From the NCBI GenBank assembly GCA_022572465.1, contig JACZVV010000007.1, positions 1 to 49,595 of the forward strand: a stretch of DNA of 49,595 bases. Direction: 5' to 3'. This document shows, in pieces, positions 28,278 through 38,133 of this stretch; the stretch's first letter is position 1; the number at the start of each line of letters is the position of its first letter. Position numbers and translations under genes: made by a program. A model generated the notes under the pieces. It was not told the origin of the DNA, did not search any database, and worked only from the letters and a program-made list of their open reading frames with translations. This stretch comes from Chloroflexota bacterium (lineage in GTDB: Bacteria; Chloroflexota; Dehalococcoidia; SHYB01).

Positions 28278-29084
28278 TCAGAGCCCCTTGAACTCCGGAG
28301 GCCGCTTTTCGACGAACGCCCGGGGTCCCTCCTTGGAATCTTCGGTGGCCTGGACGATGGTCATCGCCGCCTGGGCCGCGTCGAGCCCCTCCATGAACGT
28401 GGAGTTGAGTCCGCGGTACACCAGCCGCTTGGTCAGCTGAATCGCGATGGGCGGCCCGGACGCAAGCTTCTTGGCGTATTTCCGCACCTCGTCCATCAAC
28501 TCCTCGTGAGGCACCACCCTCAAGACGTAGCCGATCTCGAGGGCCTGATCGGCGCCGAACAGCTCACCCGACCAGAGCAGCTCCAGGGCCTTCTGGAGGC
28601 CGACCAGGCGCGGCAGGAGCCAAGAGCCGCCATCGCCCGGGATGAGCCCAACGTTGACGTAGGACATGCTGAACCGGGCCTGGTTGGAGGCGATACGAAT
28701 GTCGGCCATCGACGCCATGTCCATGCCCGCCCCGACCGCCGCGCCGTTGATGGCAGCGATGTAGGGTTTATCCAGGAGCTGCAACGCCTGGGCGACCTGA
28801 TGGACGGTAAAGCGCAGCGAGTTTCGCCGGAGCGCGGTTGAAGCGCCCTGCTGAAGAACGGTGTCCTGTTCCGCCCTAGCCTTGAGGTTGGCCCCGGCGC
28901 AGAAGGCTCGTCCGCTCCCCGTGATGATCACGACCCGCACCTCTTCATCCTTCGACGCCCGCCGGATGCCATCGGCCCATCCGTTCAGCAGGCCCTCGCT
29001 AAAGGAGTTCATACGCTCGGGCGCGTTGAGGATGATGGTTGCGATGTGCTCGCTGACGTCGTACAGGACCTCTTCGTTTTGCAT
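28278..29084 (-). CDS. Enoyl-CoA hydratase/isomerase family protein
   Basis: ATIILNAPERMNSFSEGLL...VVIITGSGRAFCAGANLK...AINGAAVGAGMDMASMADIRIASNQARFSMSYVNVGLIPGDGGSWLLPRLVG. Confidence 0.93.
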   Translation of the reverse strand: MQNEEVLYDVSEHIATIILNAPERMNSFSEGLLNGWADGIRRASKDEEVRVVIITGSGRAFCAGANLKARAEQDTVLQQGASTALRRNSLRFTVHQVAQALQLLDKPYIAAINGAAVGAGMDMASMADIRIASNQARFSMSYVNVGLIPGDGGSWLLPRLVGLQKALELLWSGELFGADQALEIGYVLRVVPHEELMDEVRKYAKKLASGPPIAIQLTKRLVYRGLNSTFMEGLDAAQAAMTIVQATEDSKEGPRAFVEKRPPEFKGL

Positions 29085-29349
29085 GCGGCGCCTCCTAACT
29101 TGGTCAAGCGGCCCAATGGGCCGTCAGCTCATCGGCGAACGAAAGGATCGGAAGCTTTACGGTTAGCTTCCCTTCGGCCTCGGCGCTCAACAAGCTGGCC
29201 TGAGGTCGGGCTGATGGTACAAGACCGGGAAGAGTGCTGCAATGGCTCCCGGAGCGGCGGGCGGCATCCCACAGGCCTTGATATCGCGGCTGCGTTCCCT
29301 TAGCTTGGAACGAAGCTCGAGGGGCAAGCGCCCGCCAGGAGTGTCGAAC

Positions 29350-30339
29350 GTGAGGTTATCGCTCTGCATCGTCGGGTGCGGCCGCTACGCCCGGTCGGTT
29401 CTCGAAGAGATTCACGACATGACCGAAGAGCTCCAACTCTTCTTCGCCAGCCGCGATTCCGCCAAGGCGAAGGAGTATTGCGACACCTTCGGCGGCGCGG
29501 GGCACTTCGGCAGCTACGAGGAGGCCGTCAGCGATCCCCGGGTGCAGGCCGCCTACTTCTTCACTCCCCATCACCTTCATCTCGAAAACGCCCGGTTGGC
29601 CGCGCGGCACTCCAAGCACATCCTCATGGAGAAACCCATCGCCCCGACCCTCGACGAATCGAGAGCGATGATTCGGGCAGCCGAGCAGGCGAAGGTCACC
29701 CTCATGGTGGCCGAGAACTACCGCTTCATGCCCACGGTCCAGAAGTGCGGGGAGCTGATCCGGCAGGGCCGTGTCGGCGATCTGAGGCTCGTGGAGATTC
29801 ATCACGAGAGCTACGAGCAACACACCGGCTGGCGGACCAAAAACGAGTATCGAGGCGGAGGTTCATTCATCGATGGCGGGATTCACGCCGTCGACATGAT
29901 GCTCAGCTTCGGCGGCATTCCCGACCGCGTCTATGCCAGCACGCTGCCCCGGCTGTCCGACGACGTCGAGGGCGAGGACGGGCTGCTCATGATGGGCCGC
30001 CTGCCGGGCGCCGCCACCGGCCTGATCTCGTACTCGAGCGCGACCCCTACGGGCAGGCCCCGGCAATCCGTCAGCGTGACGGGCGCGAAGGGACAGCTCA
30101 GGTTCACCCCCTACGGCAACGAGGTGACCCTCGAGACGCCCGACGGCGTGGACGTCTTTCGGACGCCCGGGGCCGGGAGCGGCGTCCCAAGCATGCTACG
30201 CGAGTTCCACGCGAGCATCTTCGAGGGCCGCGCGCCGATCATGTCGAGCCAAGAGGCGCTGAGCGATCTCGCGGTGGTCCTCGCCGCCTATGAGTCGGTC
30301 GCCCAGGGCCAGGCCGTGACCGTCGCGCTGGACCATTAG
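29350..30339 (+). CDS. Gfo/Idh/MocA family oxidoreductase
   Basis: VRLSLCIVGCGRYARSVLEEIHDM...LHLENARLAARHSKHILMEKPIAPTLDESRAMIRAAEQAKVTLMVAENYRFMP; GTG start. Confidence 0.92.
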   Translation: MRLSLCIVGCGRYARSVLEEIHDMTEELQLFFASRDSAKAKEYCDTFGGAGHFGSYEEAVSDPRVQAAYFFTPHHLHLENARLAARHSKHILMEKPIAPTLDESRAMIRAAEQAKVTLMVAENYRFMPTVQKCGELIRQGRVGDLRLVEIHHESYEQHTGWRTKNEYRGGGSFIDGGIHAVDMMLSFGGIPDRVYASTLPRLSDDVEGEDGLLMMGRLPGAATGLISYSSATPTGRPRQSVSVTGAKGQLRFTPYGNEVTLETPDGVDVFRTPGAGSGVPSMLREFHASIFEGRAPIMSSQEALSDLAVVLAAYESVAQGQAVTVALDH

Positions 30340-30713
30340 TGAACCGGCAGTGATCCGGCCCGACGCCGGACGTCTGAGCCAGCGCGATTATCACCCATTG
30401 CAGGTCCTCCCATAACGAGAGCTTTGAGCCTGGCCGGGGCCTCATGGCCTGTTCATTGTCACCCTGAGCCCCACCCTGTCCCGTGGAGCGCGGGGCTTGC
30501 CGGAACGAAGTACGCCGCGTTCGGCGTCGCCGCCGTGATCGCCATCGGGGCGATGCTGTGGCTACGCGCTCAAGCCGACGCCCGCCCGCTCCCCGAAGGA
30601 AGACCGGCTCGATCCCCGGAGGCGTCACAGGAATGATGCGCGGCGCCGGCCCGGCGATATCAAGTTGCACACCCATGTGAGAAGATGGGCCGTGGCTTCA
30701 GGGCGAAAATTCT

Positions 30714-30743
30714 TGACATCTCAAATGGAGCCCCCACATAATG
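30714..30743 (+). promoter_or_regulatory. sigma70-like promoter for padR-arsM
   Basis: TTGACA, 18 nt, CATAAT. Confidence 0.55.
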
Positions 30744-30810
30744 GTCGGAGACCCATCATTGAGCTAGGTATTCGCACCCGAAGCGAGACTATGATTTGGG
30801 AGTTCAATAG

Positions 30811-31200
30811 TTGAGCTGGGACAAACCCGAATATTGGGAGATGCTGATCCGCCGGAGCCTGTCGCGATTCTTCATGCTGCGGGTGCTGTATCAGAATCCC
30901 TGCCATGGCTACCAGCTGAAGGAAGCGGTGCGGGAGGCATGCGGAGGCTGCTGCGACCCCACCGACGCCATGATCTATCCAGCGATAAAAGAGCTGGTCG
31001 AGCAGGGGTACGTCGAGACTCGAATCGAGACGCAGGGAGCTCGGGAGCGCAAGGTCTGCATGCTGACGCCGCGCGGCGTCGATGCGTTCAAGGCCGCCGC
31101 GGCCGCCTGGGGGTCGGTGCTCCCGCATATCAAGTCCGCCGTGAACCTGGCGCGAGAGATCGATTCGAAGCCCAACCGGGAGGAGGTTGTTGCCCAATGA
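30811..31200 (+). CDS. PadR-family transcriptional regulator with CGGCC cysteine motif
   Basis: NPCHGYQLKEAVREACGGCCDPTDAMIYPAIKELVEQGYVETRIETQGARERKVCMLTPRGVDAFK; TTG start. Confidence 0.82.
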   Translation: MSWDKPEYWEMLIRRSLSRFFMLRVLYQNPCHGYQLKEAVREACGGCCDPTDAMIYPAIKELVEQGYVETRIETQGARERKVCMLTPRGVDAFKAAAAAWGSVLPHIKSAVNLAREIDSKPNREEVVAQ

Positions 31201-31979
31201 CCACGTCGAAAGAAGCGGCGGAGTCCAGAAAGATCAAGCTCGCCGTCGTCGAGCAATATAGCGCAGTCGCTCAGCGGGCCGCGTCCTGTTGCGGCCCCAG
31301 CGAGTTTCCAGAGTCCCGAGCAGCCAAGAATTATGCCGATGGGGCGCTGAGCGAGCTCCCGGAGAACTCGGTCGCCGCAGCTGCGGGATGCGGCAACCCG
31401 GTGGCCCTCGCCTCGTTGAAGAAGGGCGAGACGGTCCTCGATCTCGGCAGCGGCGGCGGCGCCGACGCGTTCCTCGCCGCCAAGGCCGTTGGGCCCGAAG
31501 GCCGCGTCATCGGCATCGACATGACGCCGGACATGGTGCTGCTGGCCCGGGAGAGCGCGGCGAAGCTCGGGCAGGAGAACGTCGAGTTTCGCCTGGCCGA
31601 GATCGAGGCGTTGCCCGTGGAAAGCGGCAGCGTCGACGTCATCATCTCCAACTGCGTGATCAACCTCTCGACAGACAAGGACGCGGTGTTCCGGGAGGCT
31701 ATGCGAGTCCTCCGGCCGGGCGGACGCGTGATGGTCTCCGACATCGTCCTGGTCGGCGATCTGCCCCAAGAGGTCGCCGACGATCCCGAGTCCTGGGCCG
31801 CATGCGTCAGCGGGGCGCTGCCGAAGGACGAATACCTGAGCAAGATCGAAGGCGCCGGCTTCAACGGCATCGAAGTCGAGGGCGGCACGCCGCGACCCGA
31901 CGCTGAGGGATGGCGGCAGGCCATCGCGACGATCAACGTCCGGGCGACCAAGCCCGGCGCTGAAGGCTGCTGCGCCTAA
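31197..31979 (+). CDS. arsM: Arsenite methyltransferase
   Basis: VEQYSAVAQRAASCCGPS...VLDLGSGGGADAFLAAKAVGPEGRVIGIDMTPDMVLLAR...VDVIISNCVINLSTDKDAVFREAMRVLRPGGRVMVSDIV; ATGA overlap with upstream gene. Confidence 0.94.
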   Translation: MTTSKEAAESRKIKLAVVEQYSAVAQRAASCCGPSEFPESRAAKNYADGALSELPENSVAAAAGCGNPVALASLKKGETVLDLGSGGGADAFLAAKAVGPEGRVIGIDMTPDMVLLARESAAKLGQENVEFRLAEIEALPVESGSVDVIISNCVINLSTDKDAVFREAMRVLRPGGRVMVSDIVLVGDLPQEVADDPESWAACVSGALPKDEYLSKIEGAGFNGIEVEGGTPRPDAEGWRQAIATINVRATKPGAEGCCA

Positions 31980-32003
31980 CGTCGGCGAACCACGAGTTGC
32001 CAG

Positions 32004-32036
32004 AAAAAAGGGGCCCGCTCGCGGGCCCCTTTTTTT
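32004..32036. terminator. Bidirectional intrinsic terminator after arsM
   Basis: AAAAAA-GGGGCCCG-CTCG-CGGGCCCC-TTTTTTT. Confidence 0.95.
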
Positions 32037-32287
32037 CGTTCGCGCGTCTGTTCGTTCGCGATTCACTCCCGCGGTTGCCCGCCAGCATCCTGCGAGCGAT
32101 CACCATGCGCTGGCCTTCAAGTCCCGGGGTCAATCGACGCCCACGGACCCACCCACTGACGGGTGAATACCTCATTAACCTGGGCGTTAGTATAGGACAC
32201 CTGCTGACGCTGTGAAGGACACGATCGCCTCCTGGGCCGGTCTGACGGGACACGCCGCCGCCGCAGGCGAACTCTATCTGCGAGCGC

Positions 32288-34696
32288 TCAGTTTCGCAGA
32301 GGGCGGCCCGTCTGCATGATGTGCTCCAGGCGCTCCTGCGATTTGGCATGGTGGCACAGTTTCACCAGAGCCTCGCGCTCCAGTTCGAGGAAGTGCTCTT
32401 CGTCCGCTTCACTGCCGGCGGGCCGGTCTCCGCCGGTAAGGACGTACGCCAGCTCGCGGGCGATGGTCAGGTCGTGACCGGTGGCCTGGCCCGCCGACAC
32501 CATCCCCTCCACGGTCTCGATTAACGCCTTTCGCATTTCGGCGCCCACCACCGGCAGACGCGCCGTTGGCGGCGGCCGATAGCCGTCGGCGGCCAGAGCC
32601 AGCGCCCGCTGCTTCGCCTGGTACAGCAGGTGGTGCTGGTTGGGCACGATGGCGTCCTCGGGCCGGAGGAAGCCCAGGGAACGGGCCTCGTGGGCGCTGC
32701 CGGAAGTCTTGGCCAGGCCGATGGTCTCGAACACCCGCCCGACCGCCGTCGCCGGGTCGTCTCCGCGCTCCAGCGCCCGCGCCAGCAGCTCCTTGCATCC
32801 GCCGCCGGCGGGCACGATCCCCGCGCCGATCTCAACCAGCCCCAGGTAGGTCTCCGCGGCTGCGACGACTCGGCTGCCGGCCAGGGCAATCTCGGCGCCG
32901 CCGCCCACCGTTGCGCCGTAGGGCGCGACGACCACCGGAATCGGCAGGCGCTTCAGCGCGAGCAATCCGTATTGGAACACTTTGACCAGCTCGTCGATCT
33001 CGTCCCAGCGCCCCGCCCGGGCCGGGTCCAGCATCAGCGCGACGTTGGCGCCGACACAGAAGTTGGGTGGCACGTCGCTGCCGATGACCAGGCCTCGAAA
33101 GTCTCTCGGCGCCCGGCCGACGGTCTCGTCCAGCATCTCCATGAAGTCCCGGTCGATGGCCTGCTTCGGCGGATGGAAGTCGAAGTACGCGATGCCGTCA
33201 CTCAGGTCATACAACGTCGCCGCCGGCCGATCGACGATGATTCGGCCGGCCTCGCGGAGCTCCGCGAGGGAAATCGTCTCCGGGGACGTGGCGATCGGCG
33301 CATAGCCCGACCGGGGCGTGATTTGGAGGGACTTCCCCTTCGTGCGCCGGTAGAAGCTCTCCCCTTTGGCGGCCATGTCCGTGACCCAGCCGGGAACGTC
33401 GACGCCATCGGCGGCCATGCGCCGGACGCTCTCGGCCACTCCGATGGCATCCCAGGCTTCGAACGGGCCAAGCGCCCAGCCAAACCCCCAACGCATGGCG
33501 CGATCGATGCTTTCGATGTCGTCGCAGACCTCGCCCACCTTTTGGGCGCTGTAGGCCAGCATCTGAGATAGGACCCGCCAGGCGAAGCGGCCGGCGCGGT
33601 CGTCGGCCTCGACCAGGGCGCGAATCCGCGCGCCCACGTCGTCCTGCGCGGCGGCGGCCGCCACCGAAGCCTCCCGGGCGCGGCGTCGCGGGCGATACTC
33701 CATCGTCGCCGGGTCCAGGGTCAGGATCTGGGTCGCGCCGCCCTCCCGCACCCGCTTGTAGAATCCCTGGCCTCCCTTGTCGCCGGTCCACCCATTTTCC
33801 ACGAGCTTCCGAACGTAGCCCGGCACCTGATACGCCTCTTTCTCCCAATCCTCGGTAACGAAGCCCACCGTGTTGTCGCAGATCTGGACGAAGACGTCGA
33901 TGCCCACCAGGTCCAGCGTACGGAACGTGGCGCTGTTGGGCCGGCCCATGGGCGCGCCGGTGATGGTGTCCACCTCGTCCGGCCCCAGCTCGAACTCCTC
34001 CATCGCTCGCAACGACACCGTGAAGCCGTAGCACCCGATCCGGTTGGCGATGAAGTTGGGGACGTCGTGGGCGACGACCACTCCCTTCCCCAGGCCGTGC
34101 TCGGCGAAGCGGGAGATCGCCTCGACCACGGCCGGATCGGTGTCGGCCGTCGGCGTGACCTCCAGCAGCCGGAGGTACCTTGGCGGATTGAAAAAGTGGG
34201 TGCCGACGACCCGTCGCCGGACCGCGAGCGGCAGCTTCTCCACGATGGACCGGATCGGGATGCCCGAGGTGTTGCTGCTGGCGATGACGTCGGGTCGAAG
34301 GTGCTCCGCCACCTGGCCCCAGATCGCTTGCTTCACGTCCAGCCGCTCGACCACCGCCTCGATCACCCAATCGGCTTCTCGCAGGCGCGGCAGATCGTCG
34401 GAGAAGTTACCCGGACGGATGAGGTCCATGACGTCGCGGCCATAGATCGGGGACGGCGTGAGCTTGAGCAGCCGTTCTTTCCCCTCCTCGGCCAGCCGGT
34501 TCCTGGGTTGATCGGCGGCATCGGAGGCCAGGTCCAGCAGGTCGCAGGGGATGCCTTGATTGGCCAACAGCGCGGCGATCTGGGCGCCCATCGTCCCGGC
34601 GCCAAGGACGGCGGCGCGCCGCACGATCCCCGTCGCCGGAAGCGACGCTCGAGCGGCCTGTCGTTGTCTCTCATCGTCTGACATCGCTACCTCCAC
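32288..34696 (-). CDS. 3-hydroxyacyl-CoA dehydrogenase / enoyl-CoA hydratase fusion (FadB/FadN-like)
   Basis: RRAAVLGAGTMGAQIAALLANQGIPCDLLDL...VGTHFFNPPRYLRLLEV...IANRIGCYGF...C-terminal crotonase-like FRGLVIGSDVPPNFCVGAN. Confidence 0.92.
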   Translation of the reverse strand: MEVAMSDDERQRQAARASLPATGIVRRAAVLGAGTMGAQIAALLANQGIPCDLLDLASDAADQPRNRLAEEGKERLLKLTPSPIYGRDVMDLIRPGNFSDDLPRLREADWVIEAVVERLDVKQAIWGQVAEHLRPDVIASSNTSGIPIRSIVEKLPLAVRRRVVGTHFFNPPRYLRLLEVTPTADTDPAVVEAISRFAEHGLGKGVVVAHDVPNFIANRIGCYGFTVSLRAMEEFELGPDEVDTITGAPMGRPNSATFRTLDLVGIDVFVQICDNTVGFVTEDWEKEAYQVPGYVRKLVENGWTGDKGGQGFYKRVREGGATQILTLDPATMEYRPRRRAREASVAAAAAQDDVGARIRALVEADDRAGRFAWRVLSQMLAYSAQKVGEVCDDIESIDRAMRWGFGWALGPFEAWDAIGVAESVRRMAADGVDVPGWVTDMAAKGESFYRRTKGKSLQITPRSGYAPIATSPETISLAELREAGRIIVDRPAATLYDLSDGIAYFDFHPPKQAIDRDFMEMLDETVGRAPRDFRGLVIGSDVPPNFCVGANVALMLDPARAGRWDEIDELVKVFQYGLLALKRLPIPVVVAPYGATVGGGAEIALAGSRVVAAAETYLGLVEIGAGIVPAGGGCKELLARALERGDDPATAVGRVFETIGLAKTSGSAHEARSLGFLRPEDAIVPNQHHLLYQAKQRALALAADGYRPPPTARLPVVGAEMRKALIETVEGMVSAGQATGHDLTIARELAYVLTGGDRPAGSEADEEHFLELEREALVKLCHHAKSQERLEHIMQTGRPLRN

Positions 34697-34749
34697 CGGG
34701 TCGTCCGACCGCGTTCGAATGGCCGGGTCTGCTCACGTGCAGGAATACG

Positions 34750-34920
34750 CTACCGGATTCCCGGCGCGTAGTCCATGGAGATGTGCCCGTCGCGCTCCAA
34801 GGACGCCCGCTCGTCCGCCAGAATCCCCAGGAGCTCTTCATACACGTAGCCGTTGTGCTCTCCCAGCCGGCACGGATTCGCCCGATCAGGGCGCGTCCAG
34901 AGCTTCGTGCACCTCTGAGG
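34750..34920 (-). pseudogene. C-terminal remnant of a CaiB/BaiF (type III) CoA-transferase
   Basis: Reverse strand: PDRANPCRLGEHNGYVYEELLGILADERASLERDGHISMDYAPGIR*; RLGEHNxxVxxELLG is the family's C-terminal signature; no upstream body present. Confidence 0.7.
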
Positions 34921-34997
34921 ACCGGCCATCCGCGTTCGACGTGGCATCGTGAGGGGGCGCCCCGTATAATGGCCGGTATCTGCTGCGGAGGTGATGC

Positions 34998-36101
34998 ATG
35001 GCCGGATACAAGATCGTTTCCGCCGACGACCACATGGATATGAGCGTCATTCCCCCCAAGCTGTGGGAGGAGCGGCTGCCGGCCAAGTGGCGCGACCGCG
35101 CTCCGCGAGTCGTCGACACGCCCGAGGGCGGCTTCTGGCACGTCGACGGCGAGAGCTTCAGCTACAGCGGCAAGCCCAAGAACCGGGCGGTCCCCAACGC
35201 CATCTCAAAGGCCGGCATCGACGACAACGGCTTCCGCCCATCGACGCCCGAGCTTCGGCTCCAGGACATGGACCTGGACGGCATCTACTCCCAGGTGATC
35301 TACGGCCCGCCGATGGGATTCAGAATCGGGGACGCCGCCCTCAAGGCCGAATGCCTCAAGGTTTACAACAGTTGGGCCGCCGAGTTCAGCGCCACCTCGC
35401 CTGACCGACTCACGGTGCTGGCGTATCTGCCGATGCACGACCCGGCGGCCGCGACCGCCGAGCTCCGCCGCGTCGCCGGGATCGGCCACAAAGGCGCCGT
35501 CGTCAGTATGTTCGAGACCAACACTCCCATCTACGAGCCGGACTGGGACCCGCTGTGGGCCGCGGCCCAGGAGGTGGGCCTGCCGCTGAGCTTCCACCTG
35601 GGCGGCGGCTGCCACACCGTTGTGCCGGTTCCCCAGTCGTGGAAGATCGAGGCCTTCGCCGCCGTGGCCCCGATGCAGCTCGACGAGGCGCTGGTCGTCA
35701 TGGTCTTCTGCGGCGCCCTGGACCGGCATCCCGGCATGAAGCTCGTCCTGGGCGAGTCAGGCCTCGGCTGGATTCCCTACGTCATCGAGCGGATGGAGCT
35801 GGAGGCCAGGAACCACGGCCCGTCGGTCAAGGACGTCACGCTGCGGGCCACGCCCCGGGAGATCTTCGATCGCCAGATCTTCGCCACCTTCGAAGAGGAC
35901 CGCCTGGGGGTCGAGCTGATTCCCCATATCGGCGTGGACAACGTCATGTGGGCCTCGGACTATCCGCACCCCGACAGCACCTTCCCCCGGTCTCGGGAGG
36001 CTATCGAAGACGTCTTCAAGGATGTCGACGCCGACACCGTTCGAAAGGTCACCTGCGACAACGCCGCCAAGCTCTACCACGTACAGCACGTAGCGGCCTG
36101 A
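34998..36101 (+). CDS. Amidohydrolase family protein (PF04909-like)
   Basis: YKIVSADDHMDMSVIPPKLWEERLP...NVMWASDYPHPDSTFPRSREAIEDVF; TATAAT at 34965-34970; RBS GGAGGTGATGC. Confidence 0.93.
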   Translation: MAGYKIVSADDHMDMSVIPPKLWEERLPAKWRDRAPRVVDTPEGGFWHVDGESFSYSGKPKNRAVPNAISKAGIDDNGFRPSTPELRLQDMDLDGIYSQVIYGPPMGFRIGDAALKAECLKVYNSWAAEFSATSPDRLTVLAYLPMHDPAAATAELRRVAGIGHKGAVVSMFETNTPIYEPDWDPLWAAAQEVGLPLSFHLGGGCHTVVPVPQSWKIEAFAAVAPMQLDEALVVMVFCGALDRHPGMKLVLGESGLGWIPYVIERMELEARNHGPSVKDVTLRATPREIFDRQIFATFEEDRLGVELIPHIGVDNVMWASDYPHPDSTFPRSREAIEDVFKDVDADTVRKVTCDNAAKLYHVQHVAA

Positions 36102-36149
36102 CCGCCGCCGCGACCGGCCTCGAAGAGGCAGATCAGCGCCCAAGAAGCA

Positions 36150-36180
36150 GGCCCCGCGCCGATCGGTGCGGGGCCTTTCG
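36150..36180 (+). terminator. Intrinsic terminator after amidohydrolase
   Basis: GGCCCCGC-(GCCGATCGGT)-GCGGGGCC-TTTCG; inner CCGATCGG can extend the stem. Confidence 0.8.
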
Positions 36181-36203
36181 TTGGGTCCTGGTCGAGGGCG
36201 TGA

Positions 36204-37287
36204 TTACAGATCCATCCGGTACAGATCGACGGCGTTGGAGTAGACGATCTTGCGCCGGTCCTCGTCGGCGATGCCCTGGAACATCTCGTCGATGATCCGC
36301 TGCGACTCGGGCCAGGTGCTGTCATCGTGGGGATAGTCCGACGCCCACATCAAGACCTCGGACCCGACGAAGCCGAGGGTGCGCATACCCACGGCGTCCT
36401 GCATGAACGTGCACACCACGTTGCGGCGGAACTGCTCGCTGGGCAGCAGGCCCGACTCGAACCGCTCGAAATGGCGCGGCCCCTTGCGCAGGTAGCCATA
36501 GTCCATTCGCTGAAGCAGGTACGCGACCCAGCCCACGTCGTTCTCAGCGGAGACCAGCCGCAGCCGAGGGAACCGCTCCAGCACCCGGGAGAAGATGATG
36601 TCGGCGATCGACTCCTGCACTCGCTGGGTGACGCAGGTGTAGCGGGCCAGGAAGACATCGTTCATCTCGCGGTTCCTGCCGGTGAACGTGTGCAGGCTCA
36701 CGGGCATCTGGCGGTCCTGGGCCTCGGCCCAAAACGCGTCCTGCCGCTGATCGAGAAACGTTGTCTGCTCGGGAGGGTCGGCCCAGATAGCGGCCCCGAT
36801 CAGTCCCATCTCGTTGGCCCTGGCCAGCTCCGCGACGGCGCCCTCGATGTCGTACAACGAGATCAAGGCGACGCCGTACAGCCGTTTGGGATGGGCCGCG
36901 CAATACTCGGCCAGCCAATCGTTGTACGCCCGGAAGCAAGCCGCCTGGAGGCCCTGGTCCTGCAATCCGTAGAGGCGCATGGCCAGGTTGGGGTACAGCA
37001 CCTCCGCCTCGATGCCATCGACGGCCATGTCGTCGATCCGGGCGTCGGGGTCCCACCCACCGCGCTGCCCCTCTTCGAATCGCTGCGCGAAGGGCTCCTT
37101 GCGGAAGAAGGGCGTGACGAAGGTGCCGATACGGTCGGGCTTGCGGTCCTCACAGATGAAGACGTCGCCTCCGGGCTCGGAGACAATGCGCGGCGCCCGG
37201 TCCCGGTAGCGTGCGTCGATGCGCTTGACCCAAAGGTCGGGGGGCTCGATGATGTGCGAGTCTGCGGAAACGGTGCGTCTATCCATA
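36204..37287 (-). CDS. Amidohydrolase family protein (PF04909-like)
   Basis: MDRRTVSADSHIIEPPDLWVKRIDARYRDRAPRIV...VLMWASDYPHDDSTWPESQRIIDEMF. ORF-track start is 37325. Confidence 0.92.
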
Positions 37288-37423
37288 GTTCGCCAGCAAG
37301 CTAGGATTCGCCCGCAAGCTAGCACCGCTCTGGAACCATGTCAAGGATCGAGACGTTGCGTCGACAATCGTTGGCGGTGACGGCCCCGCGCCGCCAGAAT
37401 AGTGCCACGCGAAGGAGGAGCGC

Positions 37424-38128
37424 ATGATCTACATCCACGAGAGCCATCACGTGATCGGCGGCCACATGGAGGCCTTTCTCGAGTCCTGCAAGACGGAGTG
37501 GAAGCCCCTGATCGAGGCTGACGGATCGGCCCGGCTGCTCTGGTTCTGGCTCTGGGCCCACGGCACCGGCCCCGGCTACCGGGCCGCCTCGATCATCCAA
37601 GTGGAGGACTGGAACGCCTGGGGCGAGCTGGTCGACCGGTACCAGAGGAAAGGGTCGGACCTCCACGATTGGTACGAGGGGGCCTGGAAGCACCGGCGCA
37701 AGGTCGAGAGCAAGGTCACGACGCCGGTGGAATGGTCGCCGATACCGGAGCCTCCCGCCGCGGGCCAGGTGGCGGAACACCCGTCTTCGATCTACCTCCA
37801 CGACGTCGCCTACCCCTACTCCGGCGGCGTCGAGAAGTACATCGAGACCTTGGGCAAGCACTACTACCCGTTCCTGGGCCCGGATCGCCTGCTGTCGATG
37901 GAGCTGTGTCTCCGGCTCGCGCCGGGCGCCGGCGAGCCCCACGAGGTGACGTTGGTGCAAAAAATCAACGATGCCGATGCCTTCGGCCGGCTTCTTACCC
38001 ACGGCGAGGCGGCCCACGTGGGGGCTGACGAGGCGAGAGCCACCAACTGGATGGAGGTGGGTCTCACGGTGCGAGACCAGTGGCTGAGCCAGGTCTTCCG
38101 CACCGTGCCCTGGTCACCGCTCCACTAA
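37424..38128 (+). CDS. NIPSNAP-like / dimeric alpha-beta barrel protein, two repeats
   Basis: MIYIHESHHVIGGHMEAFLESCKTEWKPLIEADGSARLLWFWLWAHGTGPGYRAASIIQVEDWNAWGELVDRY; similar pattern in the second half. Confidence 0.65.
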   Translation: MIYIHESHHVIGGHMEAFLESCKTEWKPLIEADGSARLLWFWLWAHGTGPGYRAASIIQVEDWNAWGELVDRYQRKGSDLHDWYEGAWKHRRKVESKVTTPVEWSPIPEPPAAGQVAEHPSSIYLHDVAYPYSGGVEKYIETLGKHYYPFLGPDRLLSMELCLRLAPGAGEPHEVTLVQKINDADAFGRLLTHGEAAHVGADEARATNWMEVGLTVRDQWLSQVFRTVPWSPLH

Positions 38129-38133
38129 CGACG

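Noticed and set aside
30424-30636. 70-aa ORF with a possible TM segment (KYAAFGVAAVIAIGAMLWLRAQ)
   Set aside because: No RBS or homologue recognised; could be a remnant but support is insufficient.
38080-38092. Extra copy of the GGCTGAGCC repeat inside the NIPSNAP-like gene (cagtggctgagccag)
   Set aside because: Short match in coding sequence without the conserved downstream flank; could be chance.
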